The notes below the pieces were generated by a model. The model saw only the letters and a list, made by a program, of their open reading frames with translations. It did not search any database and was not told where the DNA came from. DNA of 64,000 nt from Nocardioidaceae bacterium (lineage in GTDB: Bacteria > Actinomycetota > Actinomycetes > Propionibacteriales > Nocardioidaceae): positions 1 to 64,000 of the forward strand of contig JAQSWV010000007.1 of the NCBI GenBank assembly GCA_029266455.1. The letters are read 5' to 3'. Positions within the stretch are counted from its first letter, which is position 1. The number at the start of each line of letters is the position of its first letter. Below, piece by piece: positions 36,825 through 46,423 of this stretch. Made by a program: the position numbers and the translations under genes.

Positions 36825-37344
36825 AGGTCCTCCTCAGGACGTCGAGGTGTCGCTGTGTCGCCGATAACAGCGTGTCAGCGGACCTCTGAGCCCTGGCGTG
36901 CACGGCATCTGGCCGGCGCGACGTGACCGGGCTCACACCCTCTTGTTCGCCGCTGTCCCGCCACGGGATTGGTCGACGGGCACCTCAGTACGCGAACCTG
37001 TCCCCGCGCTCGCCGCCGCCCTTCCTCGCCGACGGGGCCAGTGGGCGTCGGCTGTCCCTCCTGGGCGGCACGGTCCCAGGCGAGCTGAGCCTCGTCGTCG
37101 ATCGTCGGTCAGGTGTCGCTGATGGCGGCGAGTCAGTGAACCTTTCGAGCCCTCGAACTCCACGGCCGCCGACCGGCACGGCGTGACCGCTTCACAGAGC
37201 CCTCCGCAGCCGCGTCGGTCCGGATCGCTCGTTGGCACCGATCACGCCGGAAAAAAATCTCCGCGCGGCCAGTGAGCCGGAGCGGACGACAGGCGCTACG
37301 GTATCCGCGCCCAGCGGGTCCCGACGAGCCGCTCAGCCGACCGG
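36825..37344. other. Gene-free divergent intergenic region
   Basis: About 520 bp between the ferritin-like gene and the symporter gene. The open frames here have no good start, no ribosome-binding site and no recognisable product. Some features: an A7 tract at 37250-37256, which stands out in this GC-rich DNA, and TACGGT at 37298-37303, a possible -10 for the symporter. Both neighbours must have their promoters here, but I see no convincing -35/-10 pair. Confidence 0.6.
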
Positions 37345-37359
37345 AAATGGAGGACAGCC

Positions 37360-39033
37360 ATGGTGCTGGCAGCGACCACCGACATGAGTCTGGACGCCCA
37401 CCTCGTTGACTACGCCATCGTCGGGCTCTACTTCGCCTTCGTCCTCGGCATCGGCATCGCTGCCCGACGAGCGGTGTCGAGCAGCCTCGACTTCTTTCTC
37501 TCCGGCCGCTCGCTGCCGGCTTGGGTGACCGGCCTGGCGTTCATCTCAGCCAACCTCGGCGCCATCGAGGTCATGGGCATGTCAGCCAACGGCGCGCAGT
37601 ACGGCATGGCGACAATGCACTACTTCTGGGTCGGCGCCATCCCGGCAATGGTGTTCCTCGGCATCGTCATGATGCCCTTCTACTACGGCTCGCGGGCGCG
37701 CAGTGTCCCGGAGTTCATGCTCATGCGGTTCGGTACCGGGGCGCACCTGGTCAATGCGATCAGCCTGGTGGTCGCCCAGGTTCTCATCGCGGGGCTGAAC
37801 CTGTACCTGCTCGCCTCCATCCTCGAGGCGCTCCTAGGCTGGGCTCTGTGGGTCTCGATTGTGGCCGCTGCCGCCGTCGTGCTGACGTACACGGCCCTGG
37901 GCGGCCTGTCGGCGGCGATCTACAACGAGGTCCTGCAATTCTTCGTGATCGTGGCTGCGTTGCTGCCGCTTACGCTGGTGGGTCTGCACAAGGTCGGTGG
38001 ATGGGGCGGTCTGGTCGACGCCGTCTCGGCCGATGCTGGGGCCGAGCAGATGTCGTCGTGGCCGGGCTCGGAATTCACCGGGCTCGACCCGTTCTGGTCG
38101 GTCGTCGGGCTGGTGTTCGGGTTGGGGTTCGTGCAGTCGTTCGGCTACTGGACCACCAACTTCGTCGAGGTGCAGAGGGCGATGGCGGCGGACAGCCTGT
38201 CTGCCGGCCGGCGGGCCCCGATCATCGGTGCGTACCCGAAGATGCTGGTGCCGTTCATCGTCGTGATCCCGGGAATGATCGCCGCGGTCCTGGTTCCAGA
38301 GCTCGCCGCGTTCAAGGCCGGCAACACCGCCGAGGCAGGTGGCGTCGACTACAACGACACGCTGGTGCTGCTGATCCGAGATCTGTTGCCCAACGGCATG
38401 CTGGGGGTCGCGCTCGCCGGCCTGCTGGCGGCGTTCATGGCCGGCATGGCCGCCAATATCAGCGCCTTCAACACAGTGTTCAGTTACGACATCTGGCAGA
38501 CCTACATCGTCAAGGGCAGGCCGGACAAGTACTACCTCGAGGTGGGGCGGGTCGTGACCGTGATCGCGACCGTGATCGCGATCGGCACCGCGTTCATCGC
38601 CTCCAACTACACCAACCTGATGGATTATCTGCAGACGTTGTTCAGCTTCTTCAACGCCCCGCTGTTCGCGGTGTTCATCGTGGGCCTGTTCTGGAAGAAG
38701 ACCAGTCCTACCGCGGCATGGATGGGCCTTGTGCTGGGAACCAGCGCTGCGGTGCTGTTGTTCATCTTCAACGAGACCGGCGTTTACACGCTCCCCGGCC
38801 AGGGCGGGGCGTTCGTCCAGGCGGGAGCCGCGTTCGTGGTCGGAGCCCTGGTCTGTTTCCTGGTCACCCCGTTCACCACGTCGCGGGACCCGGCCGAGCT
38901 TCAGGGACTGGTGTGGTCGGAGACGGCGACGCAGCTCGGCGACGAGCCGGGCACCCCGGTGTGGCAGTCGGCAGTCAAGCTGGGAACAGGCGTCATGGTC
39001 CTGACCATCATCCTCAACTTCGTGTTCGCCTGA
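37360..39033 (+). CDS. Sodium:solute symporter (SSS family)
   Basis: A 557-residue membrane carrier with about 14 helices that imports a solute with Na+. Family features: LDFFLSGRSLPAWVTGLAFISANLGAIEVMG in helices 1-2 and QSFGYWTTNFVEVQRAMAADSLSAGRRAPI, which resembles the sugar (SGLT-like) branch. The substrate is not determined; a sugar is possible. GGAGG lies 9 bases before the ATG. It is followed after 10 bp by a small membrane protein gene with which it forms an operon. The nearby araBDA operon has no transporter of its own, so arabinose is a candidate substrate, by inference only. Confidence 0.9.
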   Translation: MVLAATTDMSLDAHLVDYAIVGLYFAFVLGIGIAARRAVSSSLDFFLSGRSLPAWVTGLAFISANLGAIEVMGMSANGAQYGMATMHYFWVGAIPAMVFLGIVMMPFYYGSRARSVPEFMLMRFGTGAHLVNAISLVVAQVLIAGLNLYLLASILEALLGWALWVSIVAAAAVVLTYTALGGLSAAIYNEVLQFFVIVAALLPLTLVGLHKVGGWGGLVDAVSADAGAEQMSSWPGSEFTGLDPFWSVVGLVFGLGFVQSFGYWTTNFVEVQRAMAADSLSAGRRAPIIGAYPKMLVPFIVVIPGMIAAVLVPELAAFKAGNTAEAGGVDYNDTLVLLIRDLLPNGMLGVALAGLLAAFMAGMAANISAFNTVFSYDIWQTYIVKGRPDKYYLEVGRVVTVIATVIAIGTAFIASNYTNLMDYLQTLFSFFNAPLFAVFIVGLFWKKTSPTAAWMGLVLGTSAAVLLFIFNETGVYTLPGQGGAFVQAGAAFVVGALVCFLVTPFTTSRDPAELQGLVWSETATQLGDEPGTPVWQSAVKLGTGVMVLTIILNFVFA

Positions 39034-39043
39034 GGAGGCCGTC

Positions 39044-39349
39044 GTGAGCGACAAGCAGCACACCCCGGGGAACGATGAGGGCGGCGCAAAGACGGCGGGC
39101 GCCTTCGACATCCGCATGATCATCGCCATGCTGATCGGCGTCTACGGGCTGGTGCTCGTCGTCACCGGTCTCTTCTTCACCAGCGAAGCCGACCTGGCCA
39201 AGGCCGACGACTTCAACATCAATCTGTGGGCGGGACTCGGCATGCTCGCCGCCGGTGCGGGCTTCCTGGCCTGGTCGCGGCTGCGGCCGATCGTCGTGAA
39301 GACCCCCGACGAGCCTGCCAACGAGCAACAGAAGGCCCACGACACCTGA
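39044..39349 (+). CDS. Small membrane protein, partner of the symporter
   Basis: A 101-residue protein with two hydrophobic helices (IIAMLIGVYGLVLVVTGLFF, about 26-45, and LWAGLGMLAAGAGFLAW, about 64-80) between polar ends. I have seen genes of this form next to SSS-family symporters in actinomycetes, but no function is known. GTG start with GAGGAGG just upstream, 10 bp after the symporter stop. Confidence 0.8.
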   Translation: MSDKQHTPGNDEGGAKTAGAFDIRMIIAMLIGVYGLVLVVTGLFFTSEADLAKADDFNINLWAGLGMLAAGAGFLAWSRLRPIVVKTPDEPANEQQKAHDT

Positions 39350-39369
39350 GCCGACGGGTCCGGATGAGG

Positions 39370-39375
39370 TACCCT
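39370..39375 (+). promoter_or_regulatory. Possible -10 element of the leuS leader transcript
   Basis: TACCCT lies 7 bp before the GTG of the leader peptide, so the transcript would begin at or next to that GTG (leaderless). No good -35 is visible. Confidence 0.4.
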
Positions 39376-39382
39376 GGCCCAC

Positions 39383-39409
39383 GTGCCTAACGACCTGCTT
39401 CTCGCCTAG
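39383..39409 (+). CDS. Leu-rich leader peptide (MPNDLLLA) upstream of leuS
   Basis: An eight-codon frame GTG-CCT-AAC-GAC-CTG-CTT-CTC-GCC-TAG encodes three leucines in a row, using three different Leu codons. It is followed by a hairpin CCGTCC/GGACGG (39417-39432) and then by an intrinsic terminator (39440-39466), 87 bp before leuS. This is the layout of ribosome-mediated transcription attenuation: stalling at the Leu codons for lack of charged tRNA-Leu would let an alternative structure form and transcription pass into leuS. The peptide itself is not expected to have a function. Confidence 0.6.
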   Translation: MPNDLLLA

Positions 39410-39439
39410 ACGCGGACCGTCCACCAGGACGGCGCGCCT

Positions 39440-39466
39440 GCCCCTCATGACCTGAGGGGCTTTTTT
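39440..39466 (+). terminator. Intrinsic terminator (attenuator) before leuS
   Basis: GCCCCTCA pairs with TGAGGGGC across a five-base loop, followed at once by TTTTTT. This is the clearest Rho-independent terminator in the window, and it lies just upstream of leuS rather than after an operon, so it is best read as an attenuator. Confidence 0.85.
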
Positions 39467-39495
39467 CTGCCAGGAGGAGCGGACAGGAGGTTGGC

Positions 39496-42000
39496 GTGAC
39501 CAGCCAGCAGGACAGCACCCCGGCCAGTGAGTCGCATGCGCCGACCGCGCGTGCGGTATACGACGTCCATGCCGCCCAGGAGAAGTGGCGACCGGTCTGG
39601 GAGCGGCTGGACCCGTTCCGGGCCCTGGACGACGGCAGTCGTGAACGACGCTACGCGCTGACCATGTTCCCGTACCCGTCCGGAGACCTGCACATGGGTC
39701 ACGGCGAGGTGTTGGCGCTGCACGACGTCCTGGCGCGGTACTGGCGGCTGCGGGGATACGACGTCCTGAACCCGATCGGGTGGGACTCGTTCGGGTTGCC
39801 GGCCGAGAACGCCGCCATCCGGCGGAACGAGCACCCGGCGGTCTACACCTACGCCAACATCGAGACCCAGGCCGAGTCACTGCGCCGCTACGCCATCAGC
39901 TTCGACTGGTCCCGCCGGCTGCACACCTCTGATCCCGACTACTACCGCTGGACGCAGTGGCTGTTCCTGCGGTTCCGCGAGGCCGGGTTGACCGACCGGC
40001 GGGCCAGCTACGTCAACTGGTGTCCCAACGACCAGACCGTGCTGGCCAACGAGCAGGTGGTCGGCGGCGTCTGTGACCGGTGTGGCGCGGTGGTGACCAA
40101 GCGCGAGCTGACCCAGTGGTACTTCCAGATCACGCGGTACGCCCAGCGGCTGCTGGACGACATGGAGATGTTGCAGGGGCGCTGGCCGGAGCGGGTGCTG
40201 GCCATGCAGCGCAACTGGATCGGCCGCTCCGAGGGAGCCTTCGCCGACTTCGCGGTCGAGGACGACGGCGAGCCGCTGCGCGTCTTCACCACCCGCCCCG
40301 ACACGTTGTTCGGCGCGACCTTCATGGTGGTCGCTCCCGAGTCGCCGTTGGCCGCACGACTGGTGTCCGCCGGACAGCGGGGCGCGTTCGAGACCTACCT
40401 GGCGCAGACACAGCGCGCCACCGAGATCGAGCGGATGTCGACCGAGCGACCCAAGACCGGTGTCTTCCTGGGCGCGTACGCGACCAACCCGGTCACCGGC
40501 CGGCAGATCCCGATCTGGGCTGCCGACTACGTGCTGGCCGACTACGGCACCGGGGCCATCATGGCCGTGCCCGGACAAGACCAGCGGGACTGGGACTTCG
40601 CGGCGGCCCACGACCTACCGATCGTCCGGACGGTGCAGCCGCCCGATGGTTTCGACGGTGAGGCGTACGTCGGGGAGGGCGTGGTCGTCAACTCGTCCAA
40701 CGACGAGATCAGCCTGGACGGGCTGGGCGTCGAGGAGGCCAAGGCGCGGATCACCGACTGGCTGGAGGCCAAAGGCCTGGGGGAGCGGACGGTCAACTAC
40801 CGGCTGCGCGACTGGCTGCTGAGCCGCCAGCGCTACTGGGGGTGCCCGATCCCGATCGTGCACTGCGACGCCTGCGGGGAGGTCGCCGTGCCGGACCAGG
40901 AGCTGCCGGTCGAGCTGCCCCACCTGTCGGGCACCGATCTCGCCCCCCAGGGGACGTCACCGCTGGCCGCGGCGACCGAGTGGGTGCAGACCACGTGCCC
41001 GTCATGCGGTGGCCCCGGCCGTCGCGACACGGACACGATGGACACCTTCGTGGACTCGTCGTGGTACTTCCTGCGCTACTGCTCGCCCGGCTACGAGGAC
41101 GGTCCGTACGACCCCGAGGTGGCCAACCGGTGGATGCCGGCGGCGAACTACTTCGGTGGCGCCGAGCACGCGGTGCTGCACCTGCTGTACTTCCGGTTCT
41201 TCACCAAGGTCCTGCACGACCTGGGCATGCTGGATGCTGTCGAGCCCACGTTGTCCCTGATCACGCAGGGTCAGGTGATCAACCTGGGCAGGTCCATGAG
41301 CAAGTCGCTGGGCAACGGGGTCGACCTCGGCGAGCAGCTGGACCGCTTCGGCGTCGACGCCGTCCGGCTGACCTTGGTGTTCGCCGGGCCGCCGGAGGAC
41401 GACATCGACTGGTCCGACCTGTCGCCCGGCGGCTCGCTGCGGTTCCTGCAGCGCGCATGGCGGCTGGCCCATGACGTCACCAGCCCCCCCGAGGCCGATC
41501 CGGCCGCCGGTGCCGAGGACCTGCGGCGGGTGACGCACCGCACGGTGCGAGAGGTCGAGCAGCTACTGGACACCCGCCGCTTCAACGTGGCGGTGGCCCG
41601 GATCATGGAGCTGGTCAATGCCTCCCGGCGCGCGGTCGACGCGGGTCCCGGTGGCTCCGATCCAGCCGTGCGCGAGGCCGTGCAGGTGGTGGCGCAGCTG
41701 CTCAGCCTGGTCGCGCCATACACCGCCGAGGAGATGTGGGAGCTGCTGGGTCACGAGCCGACGGTGGCGACGAGCGCCTGGCCGGAGGTCGACGAGCGGC
41801 TGCTCGTCGAGGACACCGTCACCTGCGTGGTGCAGGTGCAGGGCAAGGTGCGTGCCCGGCTGGAGGTGGCCCCCGACATCGGTGCCGCAGAGCTGGAGGA
41901 GCTGGCGCTGGCCGACCGGGCCGTCCAGCGCCTGGTCGACGGGGCGCAGGTCCGCCGGGTCATCGTGCGCGCACCCCGCCTGGTCAACGTCGTGCTCTGA
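39496..42000 (+). CDS. leuS: Leucyl-tRNA synthetase
   Basis: Class I synthetase charging tRNA-Leu. The 834-residue protein has HMGH at residues 66-69 ([15 protein letters not shown]), the [12 protein letters not shown] block, the CP1 editing domain with [17 protein letters not shown], the tRNA-binding [13 protein letters not shown] region, and the signature loop [10 protein letters not shown] at about 598-607, where the usual first Lys of KMSKS is Ser. GTG start with AGGAGG 6-11 bases upstream. Expression is probably governed by the leader just upstream. Confidence 0.96.
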   Translation: MTSQQDSTPASESHAPTARAVYDVHAAQEKWRPVWERLDPFRALDDGSRERRYALTMFPYPSGDLHMGHGEVLALHDVLARYWRLRGYDVLNPIGWDSFGLPAENAAIRRNEHPAVYTYANIETQAESLRRYAISFDWSRRLHTSDPDYYRWTQWLFLRFREAGLTDRRASYVNWCPNDQTVLANEQVVGGVCDRCGAVVTKRELTQWYFQITRYAQRLLDDMEMLQGRWPERVLAMQRNWIGRSEGAFADFAVEDDGEPLRVFTTRPDTLFGATFMVVAPESPLAARLVSAGQRGAFETYLAQTQRATEIERMSTERPKTGVFLGAYATNPVTGRQIPIWAADYVLADYGTGAIMAVPGQDQRDWDFAAAHDLPIVRTVQPPDGFDGEAYVGEGVVVNSSNDEISLDGLGVEEAKARITDWLEAKGLGERTVNYRLRDWLLSRQRYWGCPIPIVHCDACGEVAVPDQELPVELPHLSGTDLAPQGTSPLAAATEWVQTTCPSCGGPGRRDTDTMDTFVDSSWYFLRYCSPGYEDGPYDPEVANRWMPAANYFGGAEHAVLHLLYFRFFTKVLHDLGMLDAVEPTLSLITQGQVINLGRSMSKSLGNGVDLGEQLDRFGVDAVRLTLVFAGPPEDDIDWSDLSPGGSLRFLQRAWRLAHDVTSPPEADPAAGAEDLRRVTHRTVREVEQLLDTRRFNVAVARIMELVNASRRAVDAGPGGSDPAVREAVQVVAQLLSLVAPYTAEEMWELLGHEPTVATSAWPEVDERLLVEDTVTCVVQVQGKVRARLEVAPDIGAAELEELALADRAVQRLVDGAQVRRVIVRAPRLVNVVL

Positions 42001-42049
42001 CGCGCAACACGACCGGGTGGTCGCCCGTCCTACGGGTACTCTGCCGCGC

Positions 42050-42901
42050 ATGTCGGGGCCCGTCGCTGTCGTCACCGACTCGACCGCTTCCCTGCCTGAG
42101 GACGTGGTCGTGGCTCGGGGCATCACCGTCGTGCCGCTGCAGGTGGTCATCGGATCCGACGTGTACGAGGAGGGCAGCGACGAGACCCATCGCGTGGTGA
42201 CCGAGGCGCTGCGCGGGCGCACAGCCGTCTCCACCTCGCGGCCGGCGCCCGAGACGTTCGCAGCGGCGTACGAGGCCGCGGCGGCTGCCGGCGCAGCCGC
42301 CGTCGTCTCGGTGCACCTGTCTGCTGAGGTCTCCGGCACCTACGACTCCGCCGTGCTCGGCGGCTCGCACGTCGACATCCCGGTACTGGTGGTCGACAGT
42401 CGGCAGGTGGGACTCGCCACGGGGTTCGCCGCGCTGTCGGCGGCGGCCGCCGCCGACCGCGGCGACAGCGCCGACGCCGTTGCCGCCGCAGCGCGTGGCC
42501 GGGCGCTGGCTGCGTCGTCGTACGTCTACGTCGACACCCTCGAGTACCTGCGAAGAGGCGGGCGCATCGGCGCCGGCGCCGCCCTGCTGGGCAGTGCCCT
42601 GGCCGTGAAGCCACTCCTCACCGTTGCTGACGGCCGCGTGGAACCGCTCGAGAAGGTGCGGACCGCTGGTCGCGCCATGGCGCGGATCGAGGAGCTCGCC
42701 GTCCAGGCTGCGGGCACCGGTCCGGTCGACGTGGCAGTCCAGCACCTCGGCGCCGAAGGGCGTGCGCGCGCCCTCGCGGCGGCGCTCGGCGAGCGCGTGC
42801 CGGACGCCGCCGAGGTGTGGGTGCGTGAGGTGAGTGCGGTCATCGGGGCGCATGTCGGCCCCGGCATGGTGGCGGTCGTCGTGGCGCCGTACTCCCCCTG
42901 A
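42050..42901 (+). CDS. DegV family protein
   Basis: A 283-residue fatty acid-binding fold. The N-terminal VAVVTDSTASLPEDV, the SRPAPETFAAAYEAA block, LSAEVSGTYDSAVLG, and TLEYLRRGGRIGAGAALLGSALAVKP are all DegV signatures. DegV proteins bind fatty acids and, in Firmicutes, serve as FakB subunits of fatty acid kinase; the role here is open. TACTCT eight bases before the ATG may be a -10 of a leaderless mRNA. Confidence 0.92.
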   Translation: MSGPVAVVTDSTASLPEDVVVARGITVVPLQVVIGSDVYEEGSDETHRVVTEALRGRTAVSTSRPAPETFAAAYEAAAAAGAAAVVSVHLSAEVSGTYDSAVLGGSHVDIPVLVVDSRQVGLATGFAALSAAAAADRGDSADAVAAAARGRALAASSYVYVDTLEYLRRGGRIGAGAALLGSALAVKPLLTVADGRVEPLEKVRTAGRAMARIEELAVQAAGTGPVDVAVQHLGAEGRARALAAALGERVPDAAEVWVREVSAVIGAHVGPGMVAVVVAPYSP

Positions 42902-42980
42902 GCTCCGCCTCGTCGTGGCGGTTGTCCACAGTGCTGGCCGGTGCCGGCCGCGGTCGGGCGAGTCCGCCTAGCGTCCCGGC

Positions 42981-43973
42981 ATGCCCCGTCTCGTTCGGCG
43001 TCGCGACCGCCCCGGCAGCTCGAGTGTCGCCCAGCAACGGCTCGTGCGCCTTGCCGACCAGTTGGCCACTGAGTCGGGCGAGGTGCCACCCGACGTGGAG
43101 CAACGTGCGGATGATCCGTCCGCCGACATCCCCGGCCGGCACCGCGCAGCGTCCCTGCCGGCCGGGCGCATGATGGCGGCCTCGGTCACCGACCGGCTGC
43201 CCGCAACGGCGCTGCGGCTGCGCGCCGAGCACGGCATGAGCGGTCAGCACGTGACAGTCCTGGCGCTGGCCGTCGCGGCACTCGTGGCGCTGGGTGCCTG
43301 GTGGGTGCTGCTCGGGCGACCGGGCGAGCCGACCGCGGTGGCTCCGGTGGTCAGCGCAGCGGATGAACCGTCAGCAGCGGCCGGCCCCGGTGCTGACCCT
43401 GACGACGACCCAGCCGTCGGATCACCCTCCAGTGTGCCCGCGACGAACTCGGAGCCGGCAGCGCCACCGAGCACCGGCGCGACGGCCGATCCGGTTGCTC
43501 CGGCTCTGGGCAGCGAGCTGGTCGTGGTCGACGTGACGGGCAAGGTGCGCACTCCCGGGCTGGTGTCACTGCCGGCCGGCTCCCGGGTCGCTGACGCGCT
43601 GGAGGCCGCGGGCGGCACCCGCCCGGCGGTCGACGTGAGTCTCAACCTCGCCCGCCCCCTCGTCGACGGTGAGCAGATCCTGGTGGGTGTCGCACCGGCC
43701 CAGCTGCCCGCGCAGGCCCCGGCGACAGCCCCGGCGCCGGTGTCGCCGGGCGCGCCCGCGACTCCCGCCTCTCCGGTCACCGCACCGGTGAACCTGAACA
43801 CCGCCACACTCGAGCAGCTCGACACCCTTCCCGGGATCGGGCCGGTGACGGGACAGGCCATCCTCGACTGGCGTGCCGCCAACGGAGACTTCACGAGCGT
43901 GGACGAGCTGCTCGAGGTCGACGGCATCGGCGACATCACGCTTGCCGACCTCCGTGACCAGGTGACGGTGTGA
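42981..43973 (+). CDS. comEA: ComEA family DNA-binding protein
   Basis: ComEA binds incoming DNA at the outer face of the membrane during natural transformation. The 330 residues have a cytoplasmic N-terminus (1-87), one transmembrane helix (VTVLALAVAALVALGAWWVLL, about 90-110), a Pro/Ala/Asp-rich linker, a SLBB domain (VVVDVTGKVRTPGLVSLPAGSRV, about 175-230) and a C-terminal helix-hairpin-helix (VNLNTATLEQLDTLPGIGPV, about 273-330) that contacts the DNA backbone. It precedes comEC by 4 bp. Confidence 0.92.
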   Translation: MPRLVRRRDRPGSSSVAQQRLVRLADQLATESGEVPPDVEQRADDPSADIPGRHRAASLPAGRMMAASVTDRLPATALRLRAEHGMSGQHVTVLALAVAALVALGAWWVLLGRPGEPTAVAPVVSAADEPSAAAGPGADPDDDPAVGSPSSVPATNSEPAAPPSTGATADPVAPALGSELVVVDVTGKVRTPGLVSLPAGSRVADALEAAGGTRPAVDVSLNLARPLVDGEQILVGVAPAQLPAQAPATAPAPVSPGAPATPASPVTAPVNLNTATLEQLDTLPGIGPVTGQAILDWRAANGDFTSVDELLEVDGIGDITLADLRDQVTV

Positions 43974-43977
43974 CCCC

Positions 43978-46353
43978 GTGCTCACCCGTGCCCCGGATGA
44001 CGGCGCGGCGGACCGACCGGCTCCGGCCGACGCCGACCGGTCGGCCCCGGGCGCCGCCGACGCCGACCTGCTCGATGCCCGGCTGGTGGGGCCGGCTCTG
44101 GCCGCATGGGCCTCGGCCGCGCTGTTCCTGGGCAGTCCTGCACTCGGTGGCCTGACGACGGGGCTGCTGCTGGTCGCCGGTGCCATCGCTGTCTCGGGCC
44201 GGCACCGGACCGGAGCGGTGGTTCTCACTGCGGCCGCCGCCGCCGCGCTGATGGCCGCGCTGCGGGTGGCCCAGGTGGGTGTCGGACCGGTGCCTGACCT
44301 GGCCGGCGAGCAGGCGGTCGTCGAGGCCTCGGTTGTCGTCACCGGTGACGTGCGCACGGTCTCCGGCAGCTTCGCCGACACCGACATCGTCACAGCATCG
44401 GCGCGCGAGGTGACCGGCCGCGGCACCCGGACGCAGGTACGGTCACCGGTTCTGCTGATGGCGCCGGAAGGTGAGCTGTCAGGGCTGCAGCTCGGGGAAC
44501 GGGTGCGCCTGGTCGGGCGGTTGCAGGTGGCAGACGACGCCGATCTGGCGGCGATCGTCCGTGTTCAGCGCCTGGTCGGCGTCGAGGCGTCGCCCGCGTG
44601 GTGGTGGACAGCGGCCGACGAGGTGCGTACGGGGCTTCGTACCGCGGTCGCGTGGGCGGGGGACGCCGGAGCGCTGGTGCCCGCGTTGGTCACGGGTGAC
44701 GACCGGGCGCTGTCGACGGAGGTGACCGAGAGCTTCCGTGCCAGCGGACTGACCCACCTGCTGGCGGTGTCCGGCACCAACCTCACGCTCGTGCTCGGCG
44801 CGCTGCTCATGACGGCAAGGGCTGTGGGCATCCGCGGGCGCGGTCTGCGCGTCGTCGGCGTTCTCGGCGCCGTGGGCTTCGTGGTGCTGGCCAGACCCGA
44901 CCCCAGTGTCCTGCGGGCGGCGGCCATGGGCCTGGTGGCCCTGGCCGGTCTGACCGCAGGCGGTCGACGCCGAGGCCTGCGCTCGCTGTCCGTCGCCGTC
45001 CTCGTCCTGGTCCTGGTGGACCCGTGGCTGGCCCGTTCTGCGGGCTTCGCCCTGTCGGTCGTCGCGACGGGCGCCATCGTCGTGCTGGGTCCGCCGTGGC
45101 GCCGTGCGCTGCAGCGGTGGTTGCCCGGCTGGGCGGCCGAGGCGGTGGTCGTCCCGCTCGCGGCACAGCTGGCATGCACACCGCTCGTGGCCGTGCTGTC
45201 GGGGCAGGTCTCCGTCGTGGCGGTCGCTGCCAACGTGCTGGTGGCGCCGGCGGTCGGCCCGGCCACGGTGTTCGGCCTCGCTGCCGGAGTGGCTGCGGTC
45301 ATCTCCGCCCCCGCGGCGACCGCCCTCGGCGTTCCTGCCGTGGCCCCGGCCTGGTGGATCGTCGCGGTGGGCCGGCACGCAGCCGGTCTGCCCGGGGCCG
45401 ATGTGGGGTGGGGGGCGTCCCCGGTCTCCATCGCTGCACTCACCGGCGCCTGCCTGGCGCTGGTACTCGCAGCCCCCTGGGTGCTCTCGCGGCGGAGTGC
45501 CAGCGCGGTGTGCGCCGTGGTTCTGGCGGTGGCCGTGCTGCGGCCGCTGCCCAGTCCGGGCTGGCCGCCAGCAGGCTGGGTGCTCGTGGCGTGCGACGTG
45601 GGGCAGGGCGACGGCTTGGTCCTTGCCGCCGGTGCCGGCTCGGCGGTCGTCGTGGACACCGGCCCCGACCCGGCCGCCATGCGCGGCTGTCTCGACGCGC
45701 TGGGCGTGCGCTCCGTGTCCGCGGTCGTCATCACCCATCTGCATGCCGACCATGTCGACGGCCTGTCCGGCGTCCTCGACGCCTACCCGGTCGGGGAGAT
45801 CCAGGTGAGTCCTGGCCCTGCTCCCCCCGACGCCCACGGGCGCTTGCACGCTCTGGCCGCCGAGGCCGATGTGGACGTCCGGACGGTCGTCGGCGGAGAG
45901 GTCGCCATGGCCGGGTCGTTGAGGTGGCGAGTCCTGTACCCACCGGCCGAGATGGCTGACTCGACGCCCGAAGGCTCCACGGACGGCACCGTGATCAACA
46001 ACGCGAGCCTGGTGCTCCTTGTCGAGGCGACCGGCGCCCGGCTGCTGCTGACCGGTGATATCGAGCCCGAGGCACAACGTGTCCTGACCGGCAGTGGGGT
46101 CGACCTCGACGTCGACGTGCTGAAGGTGGCCCACCACGGCAGCGCCGATCAGGATCCGGGCTTCCTGGCGGCGGCCGCCCCCGAGGTGGCGGTGGTGTCG
46201 GTGGGCGCCGACAACGACTACGGTCACCCGGCCGTGCCGGTCCTTACGACGCTGGCCGCCGCGGGGGCCCAGGTCGCCCGCACCGACACCGACGGCGATG
46301 TCGCCGTGGTGGTGTCCGGAGGAATGCTGCGGCTGGCGACCCGTGGCCCGTGA
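43978..46353 (+). CDS. comEC: ComEC/Rec2 family DNA uptake channel
   Basis: A 791-residue polytopic protein thought to carry single-stranded DNA across the membrane. It has N-terminal helices and an OB-fold-like domain (about 50-200), the Competence domain with LTHLLAVSGTNLTLVLGALL, and a C-terminal metallo-beta-lactamase domain (about 535-790) with DVGQGDG, the zinc motif THLHADHVDG and AHHGSAD. All its metal residues seem intact, so the nuclease-like domain may be active. GTG start. Downstream holA is typical. Confidence 0.93.
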   Translation: MLTRAPDDGAADRPAPADADRSAPGAADADLLDARLVGPALAAWASAALFLGSPALGGLTTGLLLVAGAIAVSGRHRTGAVVLTAAAAAALMAALRVAQVGVGPVPDLAGEQAVVEASVVVTGDVRTVSGSFADTDIVTASAREVTGRGTRTQVRSPVLLMAPEGELSGLQLGERVRLVGRLQVADDADLAAIVRVQRLVGVEASPAWWWTAADEVRTGLRTAVAWAGDAGALVPALVTGDDRALSTEVTESFRASGLTHLLAVSGTNLTLVLGALLMTARAVGIRGRGLRVVGVLGAVGFVVLARPDPSVLRAAAMGLVALAGLTAGGRRRGLRSLSVAVLVLVLVDPWLARSAGFALSVVATGAIVVLGPPWRRALQRWLPGWAAEAVVVPLAAQLACTPLVAVLSGQVSVVAVAANVLVAPAVGPATVFGLAAGVAAVISAPAATALGVPAVAPAWWIVAVGRHAAGLPGADVGWGASPVSIAALTGACLALVLAAPWVLSRRSASAVCAVVLAVAVLRPLPSPGWPPAGWVLVACDVGQGDGLVLAAGAGSAVVVDTGPDPAAMRGCLDALGVRSVSAVVITHLHADHVDGLSGVLDAYPVGEIQVSPGPAPPDAHGRLHALAAEADVDVRTVVGGEVAMAGSLRWRVLYPPAEMADSTPEGSTDGTVINNASLVLLVEATGARLLLTGDIEPEAQRVLTGSGVDLDVDVLKVAHHGSADQDPGFLAAAAPEVAVVSVGADNDYGHPAVPVLTTLAAAGAQVARTDTDGDVAVVVSGGMLRLATRGP

Positions 46354-46423
46354 CGCGGACCCCTGACCCGGACGCATGACCCGGACGAGCCGGCGGTGGG
46401 CGGCCGGTGCCATAGTGGCGCCG

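Noticed and set aside
36898-37238. Short overlapping frames between the ferritin-like gene and the symporter
   Set aside because: Arg/Pro-rich, without ribosome-binding sites or any recognisable product; treated as intergenic.
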